10,189 nucleotides of DNA. Origin: an uncultured Cardiobacterium sp. (GTDB taxonomy: Bacteria; Pseudomonadota; Gammaproteobacteria; Cardiobacteriales; Cardiobacteriaceae). The DNA lies in the NCBI RefSeq assembly GCF_938028185.1, contig NZ_CALJAH010000176.1, positions 1-10,189 of the forward strand, given 5' to 3'. Both the position numbers and the translations under genes were made by a program. Of this stretch, positions 8,095 to 10,189 are shown in pieces. The notes under the pieces were generated by a model, which was not told where the DNA came from, searched no databases, and saw nothing but the letters and a program-made list of their open reading frames with translations. How positions within the stretch are numbered: the stretch's first letter is position 1; every line of letters begins with the position of its first letter.

Positions 8095-8202
8095 AATACG
8101 GGGCGGTTTAGTGGGGCGAACTTTGATTTTATAGTCTGGATGTCCCACAGATTGCGTGGGATACAATGGGACGCGGCGGGATGATATGGCAATCCGCAAA
8201 AC

Positions 8203-8232
8203 AAAAACCGCCGTAAATACAGCGGTTTTTTT
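8203..8232 (-). terminator. Bidirectional intrinsic terminator of the tRNA operon (and probably relA)
   Basis: AAAAACCGC (8203-8211) and GCGGTTTTT (8222-8230) form a perfect 9-bp stem, with a further GTA/TAC pairing in the loop. On the minus strand the stem is followed by TTTTTGTTTT, ending the tRNA transcript about 31 bases after tRNA-His. On the plus strand it ends in seven T residues, so it can also stop relA transcripts. Confidence 0.88.
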
Positions 8233-8263
8233 GGGAGATACGAGACGCTATGGTAAAGCGTGA

Positions 8264-8341
8264 TGGGGTGGATGATGGGAATCGAACCCACGACCTCCGG
8301 AATCACAATCCGGCGCTCTAACCATCTGAGCTACACCCACC
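8264..8341 (-). tRNA. tRNA-His (anticodon GUG)
   Basis: A full cloverleaf can be drawn: acceptor GTGGGTG/CATCCAC with one G.U pair, D stem GCTC/GAGC, anticodon stem CCGGA/TCCGG with loop TTGTGAT, T stem GTGGG/CCCAT. The extra G at position -1 (position 8341) is encoded and faces C73, the identity feature read by histidyl-tRNA synthetase. The CCA end is encoded (8264-8266). It is the last gene of the Pro-Arg-His operon. Confidence 0.97.
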
Positions 8342-8360
8342 ATTGAAAAGAAATCCTGCT

Positions 8361-8437
8361 TGGCGCACCCGACAGGACTCGAACCTGTAACCTACGGCTT
8401 AGAAGGCCGTTGCTCTATCCGGTTGAGCTACGGGCAC
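8361..8437 (-). tRNA. tRNA-Arg (anticodon UCU) with a G3.U70 pair
   Basis: The cloverleaf is complete: acceptor GTGCCCG/CGGGTGC, D loop AACCGGATA carrying A20 (arginine identity), anticodon stem ACGGC/GCCGT with loop CTTCTAA, T stem ACAGG/CCTGT, discriminator G73 and encoded CCA (8361-8363). It reads AGA/AGG codons. The oddity is two adjacent wobble pairs in the acceptor stem, U2.G71 and G3.U70. G3.U70 is the main recognition element of alanyl-tRNA synthetase; the E. coli tRNA-Arg(UCU) has a G-C pair there. Middle gene of the operon, 12 bases after tRNA-Pro and 19 bases before tRNA-His. Confidence 0.96.
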
Positions 8438-8449
8438 GTTTCGGGTTGC

Positions 8450-8526
8450 TGGTCGGAGTAGAGGGATTTGAACCCCCGACCCCCTGGTCCCAAACCAGAT
8501 GCGCTACCAGACTGCGCTATACTCCG
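8450..8526 (-). tRNA. tRNA-Pro (anticodon UGG)
   Basis: The cloverleaf is complete: acceptor CGGAGTA/TACTCCG with the C1-G72 pair typical of proline tRNAs, D stem GCGC/GCGC, anticodon stem TCTGG/CCAGG with loop TTTGGGA (G37 present), T stem GGGGG/CCCTC with one G.U pair, discriminator A73 and encoded CCA (8450-8452). First gene of the operon; its 5' end is about 12 bases after the expected transcription start. Confidence 0.97.
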
Positions 8527-8544
8527 CCAAAGGATGAGGCGCGC

Positions 8545-8573
8545 ATTTTAGTGAGCGCCTCCGGTGCCGTCAA
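8545..8573 (-). promoter_or_regulatory. Sigma-70 promoter of the tRNA operon with GC-rich discriminator
   Basis: On the minus strand, TTGACG (8568-8573) and TAAAAT (8545-8550) are separated by exactly 17 bases, close to consensus. The bases after the -10 are GCGCGCC, the GC-rich discriminator characteristic of stable-RNA promoters repressed by ppGpp. Two A runs upstream of the -35 (AGAAAAACC, GAAAACC) could act as an UP element. A perfect 7-bp inverted repeat (GAGGCGC at 8536-8542, GCGCCTC at 8555-8561) brackets the -10. Confidence 0.88.
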
Positions 8574-8603
8574 GCGGTTTTCGTGGTTTTTCTGCGCGCG
8601 TGT

Positions 8604-10189
8604 TTAATCCGGCAAATTGGCGATATCGTCCTTGTTCTCGACATGGAATGCTTCTGCCGGTTTTTCCGGGGCGGTGGCGGTATGGCGCGTTTTTTCTTCG
8701 GCGCGGTGGCGTATATGCAATGGTGGTGCGTTGCCGTCCTTGTCCTGGCCAAAATAGATTTCCATATGCGGGAATGGCATTTCAATGCCCGCCGCATCGA
8801 AATAGATTTTCACCAGACGGTTATAGGCGCGGCCAACAATCCATTGGTCGCCCGGCGTGGTTTTGATGGAAACGCGCAGCATCACCGCGCTATCTGCCAA
8901 TTGCGACACGCCCTGAATGTTAATCGGCTCCAGAATGTAGCGCTTCATGTCGCCCTTGACCAGTTCGTTGAATGCCGCACGTAATTGTTCCATCGCTTCG
9001 TCGATATTTTCGCGGTAGGCAATGCCGTATTCGGCGATATGGTTGGCGTGGCCGCGCATATAATTGGAAACGCGGGTGACGTTGGAAAAGGGAATCAAGT
9101 GATAGGTGCCGGAGCTGTCGCGGATGCCAACCGAGCGGATGCCAACGTGTTCGGCGCGGCCGGTAATGCCATCGACGGTGACAATATCACCGGTGTTAAT
9201 CGCGTTTTCAATCTGGAAAAATATCCCGGTAATAACATCTTTTACCAATGTTTGCGCACCGAAACCGACCGCCAAACCGAATACCCCGGCACCGGCAATC
9301 AGCGGGCCAATGTTGATACCGATTTCGGTAAGAATCATGATAACGGTGCTGGTAAATATCACCACCGCCCAGGCGCTGCGAAAGAGCGACAACAGCGTTT
9401 GTGTGCGCACGCTTGGCGCGACACCGATTTCCGCGCTCAAGTAGCGCTCGATGAAGACCACCGACACCAGCCACATCACGATGGCGACCAGCAGGATAAT
9501 AAAGATATTCCAGAATTTGCCCATTAACAGCATTCCGCGCGGCGATGCTGCCCAAGCATCCAAATCAATGACTTCCCAGGCACCGAGCAGGTTGAAAAAG
9601 ACCAGCCAGATGAGGATAAAGCGCAACAGGCGTAAAGTGAGCGGCACATAGAAATTCAGTCGCCGCTCAATGCCCGGCAAACGTCGTGCCGTTTCCGGGG
9701 AAAAGCGAATGGTGCGGTGAATGTATTGCGTCATCAGCGCGGATAATAGCAAGCCGCTGCCGACCCAAAGAATGGTATAAGAAGTCGCGCGCAAGACAAA
9801 CGGCAATTCTTTCTCGCCGCTGAGCAGGTTCAGAATGAGCAGCATGAAGAAATAGGCAATTGCCAGCAAATGCCAAATGGAGGCAAAGATACGCAATGCG
9901 CCGGCATAAATGACGCTATTGGTTTCTTCCGCATAATGGCGTAATGCTAACCGCACCGCACTGCGTTGGCGAATAACGACCACCATGCCGTAAATAAAAG
10001 CGGTCAGTGCCAATAGTGCGGAAAAGACCATGCCCAATGATGGCGACAAATTGATTTTAATCAGCGGGAATGCCACCAGATAGCCATAGCCCAGCAAATG
10101 CAGCAAATTGGCAAACCAGCGGTTCCAATAGGCGGCGACATTATCGGTGCAAGGCAGAAGGCGTAATCCCGGATAGCGCGGATAGAAAA
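8604..10189 (-). CDS. MscS-family mechanosensitive ion channel, large type (5' partial)
   Basis: An inner-membrane channel that opens under membrane tension to release solutes on hypo-osmotic shock. The frame is open to the right edge, so the N-terminus is outside; about 527 residues are visible. The TTG at 10104-10106 is not a convincing start because coding-like sequence (for example AAYWNRWFANLL) continues upstream. Counting from that codon, hydrophobic helices lie near 25-45, 70-95, 105-125, 155-178, 196-220 and 244-262. The pore helix is near 266-297, with PLIAGAGVFGLAVGFGAQTL followed by KDVITGIF. A small beta domain (about 305-350, VTVDGITGRAEHVGIRSVGI) and the alpha/beta C-terminal domain to about 450 follow, then a polar tail. 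Relative to E. coli MscS, the hinge Gly113 is Thr but the later Gly121 is kept, a common variant in larger family members. Extra N-terminal helices resemble YbiO-type channels. Codons are less GC-rich than in pepN or relA. It ends 30 bases before the tRNA promoter with no visible terminator. Confidence 0.92.
   Translation of the reverse strand, partial: FYPRYPGLRLLPCTDNVAAYWNRWFANLLHLLGYGYLVAFPLIKINLSPSLGMVFSALLALTAFIYGMVVVIRQRSAVRLALRHYAEETNSVIYAGALRIFASIWHLLAIAYFFMLLILNLLSGEKELPFVLRATSYTILWVGSGLLLSALMTQYIHRTIRFSPETARRLPGIERRLNFYVPLTLRLLRFILIWLVFFNLLGAWEVIDLDAWAASPRGMLLMGKFWNIFIILLVAIVMWLVSVVFIERYLSAEIGVAPSVRTQTLLSLFRSAWAVVIFTSTVIMILTEIGINIGPLIAGAGVFGLAVGFGAQTLVKDVITGIFFQIENAINTGDIVTVDGITGRAEHVGIRSVGIRDSSGTYHLIPFSNVTRVSNYMRGHANHIAEYGIAYRENIDEAMEQLRAAFNELVKGDMKRYILEPINIQGVSQLADSAVMLRVSIKTTPGDQWIVGRAYNRLVKIYFDAAGIEMPFPHMEIYFGQDKDGNAPPLHIRHRAEEKTRHTATAPEKPAEAFHVENKDDIANLPD

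Larger units (their letters stand above)
7948..8263. other. Convergent intergenic region between relA and the tRNA operon
   Basis: This 316-base stretch has no credible protein gene. It contains repeat B (8012-8094) and the bidirectional terminator (8203-8232). Between them, 8095-8202 is unexplained; it holds a TCCCAC/GTGGGA hairpin (8143-8148 and 8156-8161) and a run of G-rich decamers. Confidence 0.7.

Noticed and set aside
5728..8199. 823-codon open frame on the minus strand, opposite relA
   Set aside because: Same cause as above: a codon-bias shadow of relA that runs through repeat B and the intergenic region. No domain pattern is seen.
7839..8306. 155-codon minus-strand open frame ending in relA and starting in tRNA-His
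   Set aside because: It crosses a tRNA, a terminator, repeat B and the end of relA; no protein-like features are seen.
8410..8607. Small plus-strand open frame containing VEGFEPPTPWSQTRCATRL
   Set aside because: This is the well-known false protein produced by translating the complement of a tRNA-Pro gene.
8985..9527. 180-codon plus-strand frame opposite the MscS-family gene
   Set aside because: Shadow of the channel gene, whose membrane and MscS motifs are clear on the minus strand.
10104..10106. TTG as the start codon of the MscS-family gene
   Set aside because: The frame stays open and protein-like for 27 more codons up to the window edge, so the gene is more likely cut by the edge.
1..10189. 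Search by eye for CRISPR arrays, transposase genes, prophage genes and toxin-antitoxin pairs
   Set aside because: No regularly spaced direct repeats and no recognisable proteins of these kinds were found in any frame.

Overview
The window comes from a GC-rich (by eye about 60% GC) proteobacterial chromosome. It holds two partial and three complete protein genes, a three-gene tRNA operon, and two related palindromic repeats. The set of MaeB-type malic enzyme with a phosphotransacetylase-like tail, long PepN, and monofunctional RelA with a degenerate HD domain and the EFDD signature fits beta/gammaproteobacteria. The repeats look like Correia elements of Neisseria. This suggests an organism such as a Cardiobacteriaceae or Neisseriaceae member, but that placement is a guess made without any database search.

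Layout from left to right. Positions 1-1820 (+) hold the C-terminal four fifths of maeB. pepN (1846-4491, +) follows 25 bases later, probably as part of the same transcript, and ends at a strong intrinsic terminator (4504-4528). Two bases further on lies repeat A (4531-4638), a 108-bp element with imperfect TATAG...CTATA ends. Next is an unrecognised, possibly exported 347-residue protein (4679-5722, +), then relA (5794-7947, +). The 316-base gap 7948-8263 holds repeat B (8012-8094), an 83-bp near-perfect palindrome sharing a 21-bp identical core with repeat A. It also holds a bidirectional terminator (8203-8232).

On the minus strand, converging on relA, is a tRNA operon in the order Pro(UGG), Arg(UCU), His(GUG). 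It has a near-consensus sigma-70 promoter (17-bp spacer, GC-rich discriminator) at 8545-8573. Upstream of it, also on the minus strand, is the C-terminal part of a large MscS-family mechanosensitive channel that runs off the right edge.

The genes do not form one pathway. maeB and pepN are central metabolism and peptide turnover. relA makes (p)ppGpp, the signal that typically represses promoters like the one driving the neighbouring tRNA operon. The observations most worth following up are the Correia-like repeats, the tRNA-Arg carrying a G3.U70 pair (the classic alanine identity element), and the unrecognised protein with codon use unlike its neighbours. I found no evidence of a new defence system, CRISPR array, insertion sequence with transposase, or prophage.
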